A stretch of DNA of 64,000 nt from Marinimicrobium agarilyticum DSM 16975 (lineage in GTDB: Bacteria > Pseudomonadota > Gammaproteobacteria > Pseudomonadales > Cellvibrionaceae): NCBI RefSeq assembly GCF_000423345.1, contig NZ_AUHU01000003.1, positions 558,001-622,000 of the forward strand, in the 5' to 3' direction. The notes under the pieces are model-generated. The model made no database searches, was not told where the DNA came from, and saw only the letters and a program-made list of their open reading frames with translations. Both the position numbers and the translations under genes were made by a program. Below are positions 52,532 to 62,010 of the stretch, in pieces. The stretch's first letter is position 1. Each line of letters opens with the position of its first letter.

Positions 52532-54526
52532 ATGCGTTACTCTATTGTGCTCTACCTGGTCCTGTTACTGGTGTCCTGTGGGGGCAGTGATAGCCCCTCA
52601 GGGGAAACGCCGAATCAACCGGCTCCGCCGCCCGGGGAAGATCAAGAGCCTCCGGAACCAACGGATTCGGATACGGGCGGTAACCCGCCGGCTGAAGAAA
52701 CGCCATTACGGGTAGGCTTGCTCCCCGACACCCAAGGCGGTGGCGACAATGTATCTATCCACCCGATGGAGGCTGTGCTCAGCAAGCTTGATAGCATGGA
52801 TGTCGACATCGTTATTGCGGTGGGCGACCTGACCGATCATGGGACCACCAAAGAGTTTGAACAGTGGACAAGCGTTGCGGAAAAGTACCGAGAGGCGGGA
52901 GTCGAGTTCCTGCCGCTAATGGGGAACCACGAGGATAGCTACGCTTACACCGTCGAATGGATCGATAATATGAAGGACTATATTCCCGAGGACGCGGTGC
53001 ATATGAGTGGCGCCGAGTACCTGGATTATTATGTGGTTCGAGATAATGTTCTTATTATCGCCCTTCGTTACTACCACCTCCCGATTGCGTTTCAGTGGAT
53101 GAAAGGCGTTATCAATGAGCACCGCGACAGCGTTGATCACATAGTCATCGCGAGTCACGACGGCCTGATTGGTGCAAAGTACGGTGAAACCAGAGAGCAG
53201 ATTGTCGAGGGCGTAGCGGGCCCCAATCGCCTGCTGGATCAATGGGATGACATTCGCGATTTCTTCTCAAAGAACGACGTCATCTGGGTTCAAGGGCATG
53301 AGCATATGTATCAACGCTCAGTCGTGAAGGCGCCCATTGGACTGGATGCTGGTTCGTGGGAGAAAAACAACAGAAACTACCGCCTGCCTCAGTACACGCA
53401 AATCATGTCGGGTAACGCCTCTTATAAAGGCTATGAATTTCGTTATGGGGAGCGGGAGCTGGTGCAAGCTATTGTTCAGCAAAAAATGAATACAATGGCG
53501 AATGGCTCCGAAGCCTTTGATGCGAATGCCGGAATGTTAACCTTTACTGGCAAGCGGGTGGACTTTGAGACCTATTTTACCGAGCACACAGTAACGGCCA
53601 ATGAGGAAGGGCCCAAGGAGCTGGCGGACCCCGAATGGCATTTGCTGGATAGATTTTCTCGTACGCTGGACCGATGCGAGCGCCTGGTTTACGCCAATAC
53701 AATCCCCGAAGGTACACGCCCGGTTATGGTCCTCGACCCACTGTATCGGACCAACGAGTGTTATGCCGCTGATGGCAGCGTGGCGGAACTGATTGACGGT
53801 ACGAATGACACGTTCAATCGGGTTGAAAGCCGCACCAGAACCTTGAGTTGGACCGAAGGCTTCAGTATCGCCCAAAGCCAAAGCGAGCTGATGCGAATGG
53901 CGTACCAGTATCTGTTCCAGTTCAGTCAGCCGTGGACGCCGAACCTGAACGGCGAGAACCGTATAGTGCCTAGCATGGACGATGCCTCAGAGGTGGAGGT
54001 CCCGGAAACCACGATCGATCTTAAAGAGCACGTGATGCTGAGCTGGATGCCCGCAACCTCCGAGACAGTCAGCGATATTCTTCTTGTCAGTGGTACTCAG
54101 AACCAGACCGGAACCTACAGTAGTGCCTATGGTGCTCCGAAGGATATCGAGGCGGATACTGGCCTTCCGGGAAGTCAGCCCGATGGCTCCGCAAAGGCGC
54201 CGGTTGTATTGCCTGAAACGGCCAGTCAAAGCTGGGACTTGGCAACCGCCGTTTCAGATGTCTATGTACTGCAGTTTTACGCACCTGAGAGTGAGGATCC
54301 CGCCCAGCTCACGCTGGGAGTAAAGACGGAAGACGGGGACTGGGTCGCTATGGCCGACGCTAGCTGCGTCATTGAGGCGACGTACAACCCCGAGTACCTC
54401 GTACAGATGCCGGAGCGTGAGGCGAACTGTGGGGACGAACCTCTTGTGGGCTATGACGCTAACCACGGTGGTCGATGGTGGGCTGTTCTCAACGCCGATG
54501 TTGAAGTGGCGCTTGTTCAAAAATAG
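52532..54526 (+). CDS. Lipoprotein metallophosphoesterase
   Basis: Encodes 664 aa with a lipobox VSCG (Cys about 16) and an acidic, proline-rich linker after it (PNQPAPPPGEDQEPPEPTDSD). The calcineurin-like phosphoesterase core has LLPDTQ, AVGDLTDHG, LMGNHED, IASHDG and QGHEHMYQRS, giving the Asp/His/Asn metal ligands in order. The C-terminal half (about 350-664) is of unknown function, with LSWMPATSETVSDILL-like beta stretches. Likely a surface or periplasmic phosphoesterase. It could serve phosphorus acquisition, but no link to the 36-46 kb locus is shown. Confidence 0.85.
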   Translation: MRYSIVLYLVLLLVSCGGSDSPSGETPNQPAPPPGEDQEPPEPTDSDTGGNPPAEETPLRVGLLPDTQGGGDNVSIHPMEAVLSKLDSMDVDIVIAVGDLTDHGTTKEFEQWTSVAEKYREAGVEFLPLMGNHEDSYAYTVEWIDNMKDYIPEDAVHMSGAEYLDYYVVRDNVLIIALRYYHLPIAFQWMKGVINEHRDSVDHIVIASHDGLIGAKYGETREQIVEGVAGPNRLLDQWDDIRDFFSKNDVIWVQGHEHMYQRSVVKAPIGLDAGSWEKNNRNYRLPQYTQIMSGNASYKGYEFRYGERELVQAIVQQKMNTMANGSEAFDANAGMLTFTGKRVDFETYFTEHTVTANEEGPKELADPEWHLLDRFSRTLDRCERLVYANTIPEGTRPVMVLDPLYRTNECYAADGSVAELIDGTNDTFNRVESRTRTLSWTEGFSIAQSQSELMRMAYQYLFQFSQPWTPNLNGENRIVPSMDDASEVEVPETTIDLKEHVMLSWMPATSETVSDILLVSGTQNQTGTYSSAYGAPKDIEADTGLPGSQPDGSAKAPVVLPETASQSWDLATAVSDVYVLQFYAPESEDPAQLTLGVKTEDGDWVAMADASCVIEATYNPEYLVQMPEREANCGDEPLVGYDANHGGRWWAVLNADVEVALVQK

Positions 54527-54570
54527 CTGTTTTAGCCCACGCCGAGAAATCAAGGACGATTTTCCGTAGC

Positions 54571-56025
54571 TTAACGAGACCAGAACCCGGGAAAGAACAG
54601 TGCGAGCGCGGTGAAGTATTCGAGCCGCCCCAGAATCATGGCGCCGAACAGGGTCCAACTGCCGGTATCGCTGACGCTCTGGAAGTTGCTGCCGACTTCT
54701 CCAAAGCCGGGACCAAGAACGTTGATGCAGGCGGCCACGGCGGTGAAGGCGGACCAGAAATCCAGCCCCGTGGCCATCATGACCAATGTTAACACCATGC
54801 TACTGGTGGCCGAGAGCGCCATAAACGCCATGACCGCGCTGCGCACGGAATGGTCCACGGGTTGACGCTGAAATTTGACGAGAAATACTCCTTTGGGGTG
54901 CACCAACTGGTGAAATTCCCGTCGTATGATTTTGAAGGTGATAATGTTCCGGATGATTTTATTGCCTCCGGCGGTAGAGCCGGCGCAGCCGCCCAAGTAG
55001 GCGGTGACTACAAGGAAAACGGACGTGGCCAGGGGCCATGTGCTGAGATCCGCGGCGCCGTAGCCGGTGCTGGTGATAAAGGAAATAACGTGGAACAGGG
55101 CAAAGCTGATCGACGACGCCAGGGTGGGGTAACTTGATTGTTGGTACAGATAGAGCGCCAGGGCACTCGCGAGCACCAAAATACAGATCAGAAAAACCCG
55201 GGTTTCCTCGTCTTTCCAGTAAAGACCCAGCATGCGCCCTCTGAGAACACGAAAATGCAGCGCAAAGTTGATGGCCCCAAGCAACATGAAGACATTGCTG
55301 ACCGCCAGTATCGTATGGCTTTCGAAGAACCACATACTGGCATCGTGCGTTGAAAAGCCTCCAGTGGACACCGTGGTAAAACTGTGTGCGATCGCATCAT
55401 AAACCGACATGCCGGCCAAGGCATAAGCAATGGCGCAGGAAATGGTGAGCATCAGGTACACAAACCACAAATAGTGGGCGGCGCTGGAAATCCGGGGAGA
55501 GAGCTTGTCGTCCTTAACTGGCCCCGGCGTCTCGGCTTTGAGCAGCTTCATACCGCCGACATTCAGCATGGGCAGTACCGCCACCACAAAAATCACTACC
55601 CCCAGGCCGCCCATCCATTGCAGGAATTGCCGATACAGGAGGAAGGACTTGGGCATATCATCGAGCCCGGTCAGAATCGTGGCTCCGGTGGTTGTCAGAG
55701 CGCTGATGGACTCGAACGCAGCGTCGGTGTAACTCACGTCGGTGACGAGCATAATGGGGGCTGCCCCTAGCAGGCCGCAAACAACCCAGGTGAGCGTGGC
55801 AAAGATCATCGCATCCCGGTAGGAAATCCGGTCCATACGGAACTGGCTGTGAAGGCTGAATAACAGCCAAGCCAGAAGCATCATGGCTGTACCCGGAATC
55901 AGGAACTCCAGGTGCACGTGATCGTTAAAGGGCTCCAGTGATAGCAGGCCGAAAATGACTTGAACAAATCCCATCCAAAGGCAGGGAATGGCGAGCAGTT
56001 TCAGTATGTTCCTAAGGCTGTTCAT
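54571..56025 (-). CDS. trkH: TrkH family potassium uptake protein
   Basis: Encodes 484 aa from ATG 56025 (a longer frame from 56139 would run through the end of the response regulator). About ten to twelve membrane helices with the four P-loop-like repeats of TrkH/KtrB channels: ALTTTGATILTGLDD, FTTVSTGGFSTHDA, SFITSTGYGAADLSTWP and NVLGPGFGEVGS, each with a central Gly for the K+ filter. The gene starts 10 bases after the stop of the KdpE-like regulator, placing K+ uptake under that two-component pair. TrkA is not in the window. Confidence 0.92.
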   Translation of the reverse strand: MNSLRNILKLLAIPCLWMGFVQVIFGLLSLEPFNDHVHLEFLIPGTAMMLLAWLLFSLHSQFRMDRISYRDAMIFATLTWVVCGLLGAAPIMLVTDVSYTDAAFESISALTTTGATILTGLDDMPKSFLLYRQFLQWMGGLGVVIFVVAVLPMLNVGGMKLLKAETPGPVKDDKLSPRISSAAHYLWFVYLMLTISCAIAYALAGMSVYDAIAHSFTTVSTGGFSTHDASMWFFESHTILAVSNVFMLLGAINFALHFRVLRGRMLGLYWKDEETRVFLICILVLASALALYLYQQSSYPTLASSISFALFHVISFITSTGYGAADLSTWPLATSVFLVVTAYLGGCAGSTAGGNKIIRNIITFKIIRREFHQLVHPKGVFLVKFQRQPVDHSVRSAVMAFMALSATSSMVLTLVMMATGLDFWSAFTAVAACINVLGPGFGEVGSNFQSVSDTGSWTLFGAMILGRLEYFTALALFFPGFWSR

Positions 56026-56035
56026 ATCACGGGGT

Positions 56036-56770
56036 TCAATCCGGTCCCGGGTTGGCGCTGTCAGAGGAAATGCTCGGCTCGGGGCAGAGGATGAACCGAT
56101 AACCGATGCCCGGTTCGGTCTTGATAAATTCCGGCGCATCGGGGTTGTCGGACAGTTTTTTGCGGAGTTGGCTGACGATAATTCTCAGGTAGTGGGTATC
56201 TTCGTTGTGAGTTTCACCCCAGACCGCCGTCAAAACAGATTCATGGCTCACCAGACGACCGTGATTGCTCGCCAAGTAGTACAGAACCGCGAACTCCTTG
56301 CGAGCCAATGTCAGCGGCTCGCCCGAGAAGTACACGTTGTGGTTGTCCGGGTCTATGACCAACGCGCCAAAATCGAGTGTCCCGGTGCCGGTTGAGGGCG
56401 GCTGTCCCGGTAAGTCGCGCAGCAGTACGCGAACCCGCGCGATGAGCTCCTTGATCCCAAAGGGTTTGCTGAGGTAGTCATTGGCCCCGCCTTCCAGCAA
56501 TTTGACCTTCTCCTCCTCGGCGTCCCGGGCGGTCAGCACCAGCACCGGGACGCGGCTCCACTGACGAAGCGCTTGCAATGTGGTGAACCCGTCCTGGTCG
56601 GGCAGCCCCAGGTCCAGAATGATCAGGTCCGGTCGGTGGCTGGATGCCAGCTCAAGCCCGCGTGCGGCGTTCTCGGCCTCCAGATAGGAGAAGCCTTCGG
56701 CGCCGAGGGAGATTCGCATGAACCGCCGAATCTGAGGCTCATCGTCGATGACCAAAATGGTGGGTTTCAT
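56036..56770 (-). CDS. KdpE-like response regulator (OmpR family)
   Basis: Encodes 244 aa. A receiver with DDEPQ and phospho-acceptor Asp53 (LIILDLGLPD), a conserved Lys in LSKPFGIKELIARV, and a winged-helix DNA-binding domain (LTLARKEFAVLYYLASNHGRLVSHESVL, TEPGIGYRFI). Closest in look to KdpE, which activates K+ uptake genes. Its start overlaps the end of the kinase by ATGA and it is followed at once by trkH. Confidence 0.92.
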   Translation of the reverse strand: MKPTILVIDDEPQIRRFMRISLGAEGFSYLEAENAARGLELASSHRPDLIILDLGLPDQDGFTTLQALRQWSRVPVLVLTARDAEEEKVKLLEGGANDYLSKPFGIKELIARVRVLLRDLPGQPPSTGTGTLDFGALVIDPDNHNVYFSGEPLTLARKEFAVLYYLASNHGRLVSHESVLTAVWGETHNEDTHYLRIIVSQLRKKLSDNPDAPEFIKTEPGIGYRFILCPEPSISSDSANPGPD

Positions 56771-57777
56771 TCCGCCGTTTCCTCCGCGATCGGAAGGGTA
56801 ATGGAAAGAATGCTGCCAGCCTCTCCGGGCGCCAGGCAGATGCGGCCCCCGTGGGCGCGCACCAGCCCAGCGGCTACCGATAGGCCGAGGCCAATGCCAC
56901 CTTCGCCGCTATCGCCGCTGCGGGTGGAGTAGAAGGGATCGAACACTTTCTCGCGCAATGCGGGGTTGATACCGGGCCCCTGATCTTCCACCGTGATAAG
57001 CATCTCGTTATCGTCAGATACTTGAGCACTGACGATAACGGGGGTAGCCGAAGGGGCGTACTTCAGAGCGTTATCAATCACGTTGTATAGGGCCTGATCG
57101 ATCAGGGTTTCTCTGACCAGCACTGGTGGTAGGGCACCGCCTTTCCGGAATTGAATGCGCGGTGAGTCGAACCGCTGTATGACGCTCTCTATGATGGGCG
57201 TGATAGCCTGTGGGCGGGCGTTCAGTCTCACGGCGTTGTGTTGGAGCTTGGTGGCTTGCAGCAGGTTTTCGACGTAGCGGTGCAGCCGGTGGCTCTCCTC
57301 CAGAGCTCCGCTGAGCAACTCGTTTTTTTCGTCGTTGCTCAGACGGGGCAGGTAGGTTTGTAGCGTGCTCAAGGTGCCGATGATGGTGGCCAGGGGTGTG
57401 CGTAGGTCGTGGGAAATGGATAGCAGCAGGCTGGATTTAAGTTGAGCCTTTCGAAGCTCTTCCCTCTGCGTACGGAAATGGATGGTCACCTGGCTGGAGA
57501 TCAGCGCGATGATCAGAAAAACGATCATGTTTGCGATATCCTCCATCTCCGTCATATGGAAGGTATAGCGGGGTTCGGTAAAGAAGTAGTTGAATACCAG
57601 CGCCCCCAGTGTCCCGGTCACAATAGCGGGAGCCGTTCCGCCCCGTAAGGCGACGGTAACAACGGCCAGCTGCAACAACAGAAGGGTGCCGAGGGTGGGT
57701 AAAAACCAGATTTCCAGAGCGAAGGACAGGGCTCCGGCTAACACGGTAACCGCGATGGCAAACAAGTAAGGTGACAT
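56767..57777 (-). CDS. Short KdpD-like sensor histidine kinase
   Basis: Encodes 336 aa from ATG 57777; the start is uncertain because no good ribosome site is seen, and the longer open frame upstream crosses the divergent sigma factor gene. Four membrane helices (about 1-100: YLFAIAVTVLAGALSFAL... VTGTLGALVFNYFF) match the KdpD transmembrane DUF4118 region. A HisKA domain has SISHDLRTPLATIIG (His123), and the ATPase has VEDQGPGINP and GGIGLGLSVAAGLVRAHGG. The large N-terminal KdpD and Usp domains of E. coli KdpD are missing. It probably senses K+ or turgor for the TrkH downstream. Confidence 0.88.
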   Translation of the reverse strand: MSPYLFAIAVTVLAGALSFALEIWFLPTLGTLLLLQLAVVTVALRGGTAPAIVTGTLGALVFNYFFTEPRYTFHMTEMEDIANMIVFLIIALISSQVTIHFRTQREELRKAQLKSSLLLSISHDLRTPLATIIGTLSTLQTYLPRLSNDEKNELLSGALEESHRLHRYVENLLQATKLQHNAVRLNARPQAITPIIESVIQRFDSPRIQFRKGGALPPVLVRETLIDQALYNVIDNALKYAPSATPVIVSAQVSDDNEMLITVEDQGPGINPALREKVFDPFYSTRSGDSGEGGIGLGLSVAAGLVRAHGGRICLAPGEAGSILSITLPIAEETAE

Positions 57778-57990
57778 AGGTGGCTTTAAGTCGGGTAGTA
57801 TCGCCTGAGGGGAGGGGCCCCAGAAGCTTAGTGAACAATGTACCCCATGAACGCCTGATCGAACTATAAAATTACCGTAAAATCTTGCCCTGACTTCTTC
57901 CGGTTCAGTGATGATGGGTTCAACGGCTTTTGTTTGACAAAGCGGGGAATAAAACCCGTCGTGAGACGTTGTCTGTGATATGAGGCCTCG

Positions 57991-58488
57991 ATGACTTTGG
58001 ATTTTCGCTCGCAATTGGTGGCCCTGCTGCCGCGCCTGAGACGGTTTGCCCTCGGGCTGACGGCCAACCGGGAGGAGGCCGATGACCTGGTGCAGGCGGC
58101 TTGTGAGAAGGCGCTGACCAAACAGCATCAGTGGCAGCCGGGCACGCGGTTGGACTCCTGGGTCTATCGCATCATCCAGACCCAGCGCATCGACCATCTG
58201 CGCCGCACCAAGCATGCCCCGGTGAGTCTGGATGAGGGAGTGCTGGCGGAACGGGAGGATAGCCACAGTGCGGACCGGGCCGAGAACGAAGACCTGTTGC
58301 GGCACACGCTCAAGGCCCTGGAACAATTACCGGAGGAGCAGCGGGTGGTCATGATGCTGGTGGTGGTCGAGGGCTACTCCTACCGGGAAGCGGCTGAGGA
58401 ACTGGGCGTTCCCAGCGGCACGGTAATGAGCCGACTGGCCCGAGCGCGCTTGAGGGTGCAGGCGCAACTGGCGCCCACTGACGATTAA
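57991..58488 (+). CDS. ECF-type RNA polymerase sigma factor
   Basis: Encodes 165 aa from ATG 57991 (GAGG upstream). Region 2: LVALLPRLRRFALGLTANREEADDLVQAACEKAL and DSWVYRIIQTQRIDHLRRTK. Region 4: LEQLPEEQRVVMMLVVVEGYSYREAAEELGVPSGTVMSRLARARLRV. The spacing is that of the sigma-70 ECF subfamily. It is followed within 33 bases by an anti-sigma gene, and then by a beta-barrel gene. It diverges from the KdpD-like kinase gene. The 213-base gap before it (57778-57990) holds the divergent promoters. Confidence 0.95.
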   Translation: MTLDFRSQLVALLPRLRRFALGLTANREEADDLVQAACEKALTKQHQWQPGTRLDSWVYRIIQTQRIDHLRRTKHAPVSLDEGVLAEREDSHSADRAENEDLLRHTLKALEQLPEEQRVVMMLVVVEGYSYREAAEELGVPSGTVMSRLARARLRVQAQLAPTDD

Positions 58489-58520
58489 CGGATCGCCCAC
58501 TGACGAAGAGATACACCGCG

Positions 58521-59222
58521 ATGAACGATGCCGACTTTGAACTGATCATGGCTTACGCTGACGGCGAAACCGGGCCGGAAGACACCGCCCGGGCCGAAGC
58601 GTTATTGGCGGAGCAGCCCGAGGCACGCGCGACGCTGAAGCGATTGCGGGCGGTGGACTCTCAGGTAAAAGCGAGCCTGGCCTCGGTGCTGGATGAGCCG
58701 GTGCCCGAGCGGCTGACTCGCGCCGCATCGGACGAAAAGCCAGCCGGCGCGCGCGTGCTGCGCTTCCCGATGAAACAGCGCCCGTCCCATTGGGCACTGG
58801 CGGCCTCGCTGGTTCTGGCGTTGGGAGCGGTCTTCTTTTGGCGGGGAGCCCCCGGGCCGAACGCCGAGGCCATGCGGACCTTCGTGTTTCAGACCCTGGA
58901 GCAGACCCCCAGCGGCGAGCGGCGGACGCACCCGAAGCAGGACTGGCAGGTGATGCCGCTGGCCAGCTACCAGACCCCAGACGGTCGGTTCTGTCGGGAG
59001 TACGCGGGGCGGACCGACAGCGACACGCTTGCCGGCCTGGCCTGTCGTTCGACCGATGGCCAGTGGCAGACGCTGGTGTCTGAGGCGCAAACCCCGGTCG
59101 AGGGTTACCAGCCCGCCTCCGGGCCTTTCCCGCAGGCGGCGGTGGTCCTTCAGGAACTGAACGCCGGTGAACCGCTGAGCGCTGAAGAAGAAGCCGCTCT
59201 GTTGAACCGCGCCCCGGATTGA
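58521..59222 (+). CDS. Transmembrane anti-sigma factor
   Basis: Encodes 233 aa. The N-terminal cytoplasmic part (MNDADFELIMAYADGETGPEDTARAEALLAEQPEAR) is the usual sigma-binding shape, close to RsiW-like anti-sigma factors but without a clear zinc HxxxCxxC motif, so it is non-zinc or degenerate. One membrane helix (about 92-110: WALAASLVLALGAVFFW) is followed by a periplasmic domain with two or more Cys (RFCREYAGR, LACRSTDGQW). It holds its sigma factor in check until a periplasmic cue is sensed. It overlaps nothing downstream; the next start is 23 bases on. Confidence 0.85.
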   Translation: MNDADFELIMAYADGETGPEDTARAEALLAEQPEARATLKRLRAVDSQVKASLASVLDEPVPERLTRAASDEKPAGARVLRFPMKQRPSHWALAASLVLALGAVFFWRGAPGPNAEAMRTFVFQTLEQTPSGERRTHPKQDWQVMPLASYQTPDGRFCREYAGRTDSDTLAGLACRSTDGQWQTLVSEAQTPVEGYQPASGPFPQAAVVLQELNAGEPLSAEEEAALLNRAPD

Positions 59223-59245
59223 GGGCTTGTAGTGAGAACCGCGAG

Positions 59246-60208
59246 ATGACTCTATTGTTTGCCAGCCATTTGTTGTCGGCCCGTCGTCGCCGCTGGGTAC
59301 TGCTGCTGAGCCTGCTCTGCGCCATGCCGTTGGTGCCGCGGGCGGAAGAGCCGACCCCTTTCTGGAGTGAGGTCCGGGAGAGCGTGGACCTGTCGGTTTC
59401 CGCCGGAGCCCGTCATGAAGACAACCTGGTGGTGGAAGAGCTCGACTCGGTCTCCCGGGAGTCGGGCTCGGCCTGGGTGGGTTCGGTGGACCTCGACCTG
59501 GAGCACGAACTGGCGGGGGGACGCGAGCTCGGCGCCGGTTACTTTATGGAGCAGCGGACCTTTGAGCAGCACCCGGAGTATGACCTGGGGCTGCATTACG
59601 GCTATGGCGACCTGAGTCAGCGTTTGGGCCCGGTGCGCGTGACAACGCGCCTGGACGGCAGCGTGGCCTATCTGGGCGGGACCCGGTTGCTGGAAAACCG
59701 GCAGATCGGTATGGAGCTATCCAGCCTGGTCAATCGGTCGCTGTATGTCCGCGGTGAGTTGTCCTTCAAACAGACGGACCTCTTGCAGGCCCCGGAGCGC
59801 AACAACGACGATACCCGCACCCAGCTCGCCGGTTACTACTTTCTGGACGGCACCTCGCACTATGTGAGCGCTAACTATCGGTTCAGTGCCAAGCGCGCCC
59901 AGCAGTTTCGTTTTGATTATGACGCCCATCGGTTTGGTCTGCTGTACAACCGGCGCCTGTCGAGTTGGGCCACCCTGAAACTGGACTGGCGCTACGAGGA
60001 GCGCCAGTACCTCAGCGATACCTCTACCACAGCCAATGGCGTGCGTCTGGACGAACGTCAACGCTGGCGGGCGCGGCTGGAGGTGCCATTCACAGAGCGG
60101 TGGGAGCTGGAACTGCGTTACGAGCACCGGGACTACGCTTCCAACCTCGATAGCGTGGATTACACCGACAACCGGCTGGAAGCGCGCCTCACCCTGGAGC
60201 TACTCTGA
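59246..60208 (+). CDS. Outer-membrane beta-barrel protein of the sigma operon
   Basis: Encodes 320 aa from ATG 59246 (the TTG at 59219 overlaps the anti-sigma stop and is unlikely). A signal peptide (MTLLFASHLLSARRRRWVLLLSLLCAMPLVPRA) precedes a strand-rich body with aromatic turns (GAGYFMEQRTFEQHPEYDLGLHYGYGDLSQ), and C-terminal TDNRLEARLTLELL. No specific family recognised; it looks like a 12-16-strand barrel of the kind found with capsule or efflux-like systems. Third gene of the sigma operon; its last 9 bases overlap the convergent subtilase gene. Confidence 0.75.
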   Translation: MTLLFASHLLSARRRRWVLLLSLLCAMPLVPRAEEPTPFWSEVRESVDLSVSAGARHEDNLVVEELDSVSRESGSAWVGSVDLDLEHELAGGRELGAGYFMEQRTFEQHPEYDLGLHYGYGDLSQRLGPVRVTTRLDGSVAYLGGTRLLENRQIGMELSSLVNRSLYVRGELSFKQTDLLQAPERNNDDTRTQLAGYYFLDGTSHYVSANYRFSAKRAQQFRFDYDAHRFGLLYNRRLSSWATLKLDWRYEERQYLSDTSTTANGVRLDERQRWRARLEVPFTERWELELRYEHRDYASNLDSVDYTDNRLEARLTLELL

Positions 60209-61879
60209 CAGCTGACTCTGCCCCGCCAGGCCGTGGCCGAACATCGGGTCCTTACCGGGCTCGCCCAGGTCCAGGGTGTCCGCTTCCAGAGCCTGAAGGG
60301 CGGCTTCGGGGGAGTAGCCCTCCGCCAGATACCGGACCAGAAGGGCGGTCACCGCCGGCGCGGCGAAGGAGGTCCCGGTCACCGCTTCAAACCCCTGCTC
60401 CCCCGCGGCGGCGCTCAGGCCCACCCCGTAGGCTGAAAAATCCAGATGATCACCGCGCACCGCATAGGCGTAGAGCGCTCGCTGCCGATCAATGGCGGTG
60501 ACCGCGACCACCGTTGGGTAGGCGGCCGGGTATTGTGGGTCGGCCAGAGGGCCAGCATTGCCTGCCGCCGCCACCGGCACTATGCCCCGATCCCGCACTC
60601 GCTTGAGTGCCGTTTCCAGCGTCTGGTTGGCGGGGCCGGCGAGGCTGATATTGATGATGTCCACCGACTGGGAAACCAACCAATCCAGAGCGGTAATCAG
60701 GCTTTGTGTGGTGGCGATGGAACCGTAGCGGGCCTGTTCGGAAAAGACCGAAGCGGCGTATAGCTCAGCGCCGGGCACCAGGCCTTGCCACTGCGGAGTG
60801 CGCCCCACCAGCAGCGAGGCGATGGCGGTGCCGTGTGCCCGGTCTCGCTCGGAGGGATTGAGCACAAAGGCCTTTTGGGTCAAACGAGCGCCCGAAAAAG
60901 CGGGGTGGTCGGCGTTTACCGGGCCGTCCAGCATACCGATGCCGCCCTGTGCGTGAGCGGGTGTGGCGGGGGCGTAAAGCGCCGATAGGGACAAGGGGCC
61001 ATTGGTGCTGGCCCTGGCGCCCTGGTTCAATTCGTAGCCGTGGTTAAAATCCACTGATAAACCCGGATAGGCCTCTCGCAGCTCGGCCCGCAAGGCCTCC
61101 AGTGACACACCGCTGCGAACGGTAAAGTTGCCCAGGTTTGTGCCCAGGGCGGGCAGGGGGCGGCGTTCTCTGAGCCTGAGCGCCGAGTGGCGGTTCAACT
61201 GATCCAGCAAGGCTTCATCAGCCAGCACCAGCATGTCGTTGCGGACGATAACCTCCCCGGTGTTCAGTTCAACCAGGCTGTCCAGGTCATCTTCCACGGC
61301 ATCCAGCAGTCGCTCTTCCAGGGCGTCGGACAGTCGGTCGTCGTCGAGGCTGTCGTCTGCCGGCTCCAGGTCCTCGTCCAGCTCCTCCAACTCTTCAGTC
61401 AGGTCATCATCGTCCAACTCATCGAAATCGTCCTCGTCCAGTCGGTCTTCGGCGGCGTCCTCGGCCAGGTCCTCCGCAAGGTCTTCGGCCTCGTCATCGA
61501 GGTTGTCCTCCACCGCATTCTCGGCAGCCTCTTCTGCCAGTTCTTCAGCCAGATCCTCGGCCTCATCCTCCAGGGAGTCTTCCACGGCCTCTTCGGCTGC
61601 ATCGTTGAGCTCGTCCTCGACTTGCTCTTCTACCTCGTCTTCAAGTTCGGCCTCGATATCGTCCTCAATGTCATCGTCCAGGTCTTCGATCTCATCTTCG
61701 AGATCGTCCTCAACGTCTTCCAGGTCGTCATCGCCCAATTGTGCCAAGTACAGAACGGGAGTGGGCGATGCGCTGTTCCCGGGGAACGGAGGCTGTGCCG
61801 TGCCGGTCGTGCTCAGCAGAAGGCCCATAACGCCGCCGAGGAGCCATTGAGGAAAGAGGGAAAGACCAGTAGAGGGCAT
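60200..61879 (-). CDS. S8 family serine peptidase with acidic N-terminal repeat region
   Basis: Encodes 559 aa. A signal peptide (to about residue 29) is followed by an extraordinary acidic segment (about 50-195) of D/E with L, I or V about every third or fourth residue, e.g. DDLEDEIEDLDDDIEDDIEAE-type repeats. A linker (LNTGEVIVRNDMLVLADEALL) and a subtilase domain follow, with the Asp318 / His349 / Ser504 triad in LDGPVNADHP, AHGTAIASLL and GTSFAAPAVTAL. The acidic region could bind calcium, or be a pro-region or spacer. It converges on the sigma operon and lies downstream of the DUF5666 gene. A link to them is by neighbourhood only. Confidence 0.88.
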   Translation of the reverse strand: MPSTGLSLFPQWLLGGVMGLLLSTTGTAQPPFPGNSASPTPVLYLAQLGDDDLEDVEDDLEDEIEDLDDDIEDDIEAELEDEVEEQVEDELNDAAEEAVEDSLEDEAEDLAEELAEEAAENAVEDNLDDEAEDLAEDLAEDAAEDRLDEDDFDELDDDDLTEELEELDEDLEPADDSLDDDRLSDALEERLLDAVEDDLDSLVELNTGEVIVRNDMLVLADEALLDQLNRHSALRLRERRPLPALGTNLGNFTVRSGVSLEALRAELREAYPGLSVDFNHGYELNQGARASTNGPLSLSALYAPATPAHAQGGIGMLDGPVNADHPAFSGARLTQKAFVLNPSERDRAHGTAIASLLVGRTPQWQGLVPGAELYAASVFSEQARYGSIATTQSLITALDWLVSQSVDIINISLAGPANQTLETALKRVRDRGIVPVAAAGNAGPLADPQYPAAYPTVVAVTAIDRQRALYAYAVRGDHLDFSAYGVGLSAAAGEQGFEAVTGTSFAAPAVTALLVRYLAEGYSPEAALQALEADTLDLGEPGKDPMFGHGLAGQSQLSE

Positions 61880-62010
61880 GGTGGCTGGCTCGGGGTTGGG
61901 GCAACACCCACAGGGGTGAGCGAGTGGTTGTCTGGAGTTGTCCGGTACGGGGCGATTCAGGAGACAGAATAGAGCAGGGGAATTCCATTTGGCAATCCGT
62001 GTGACCTAAG

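Noticed and set aside
56026-56139. N-terminal extension of trkH from the earlier ATG
   Set aside because: It would run through the end of the response regulator gene; the ATG at 56025 leads straight into the first membrane helix.
61187-61972. Long plus-strand open frames (Ser/Arg-rich and hydrophobic) antisense to the subtilase's acidic region
   Set aside because: They arise because runs of GAN codons read as NTC or TCN on the other strand; no ribosome site, no family, and the minus-strand subtilase is well supported.
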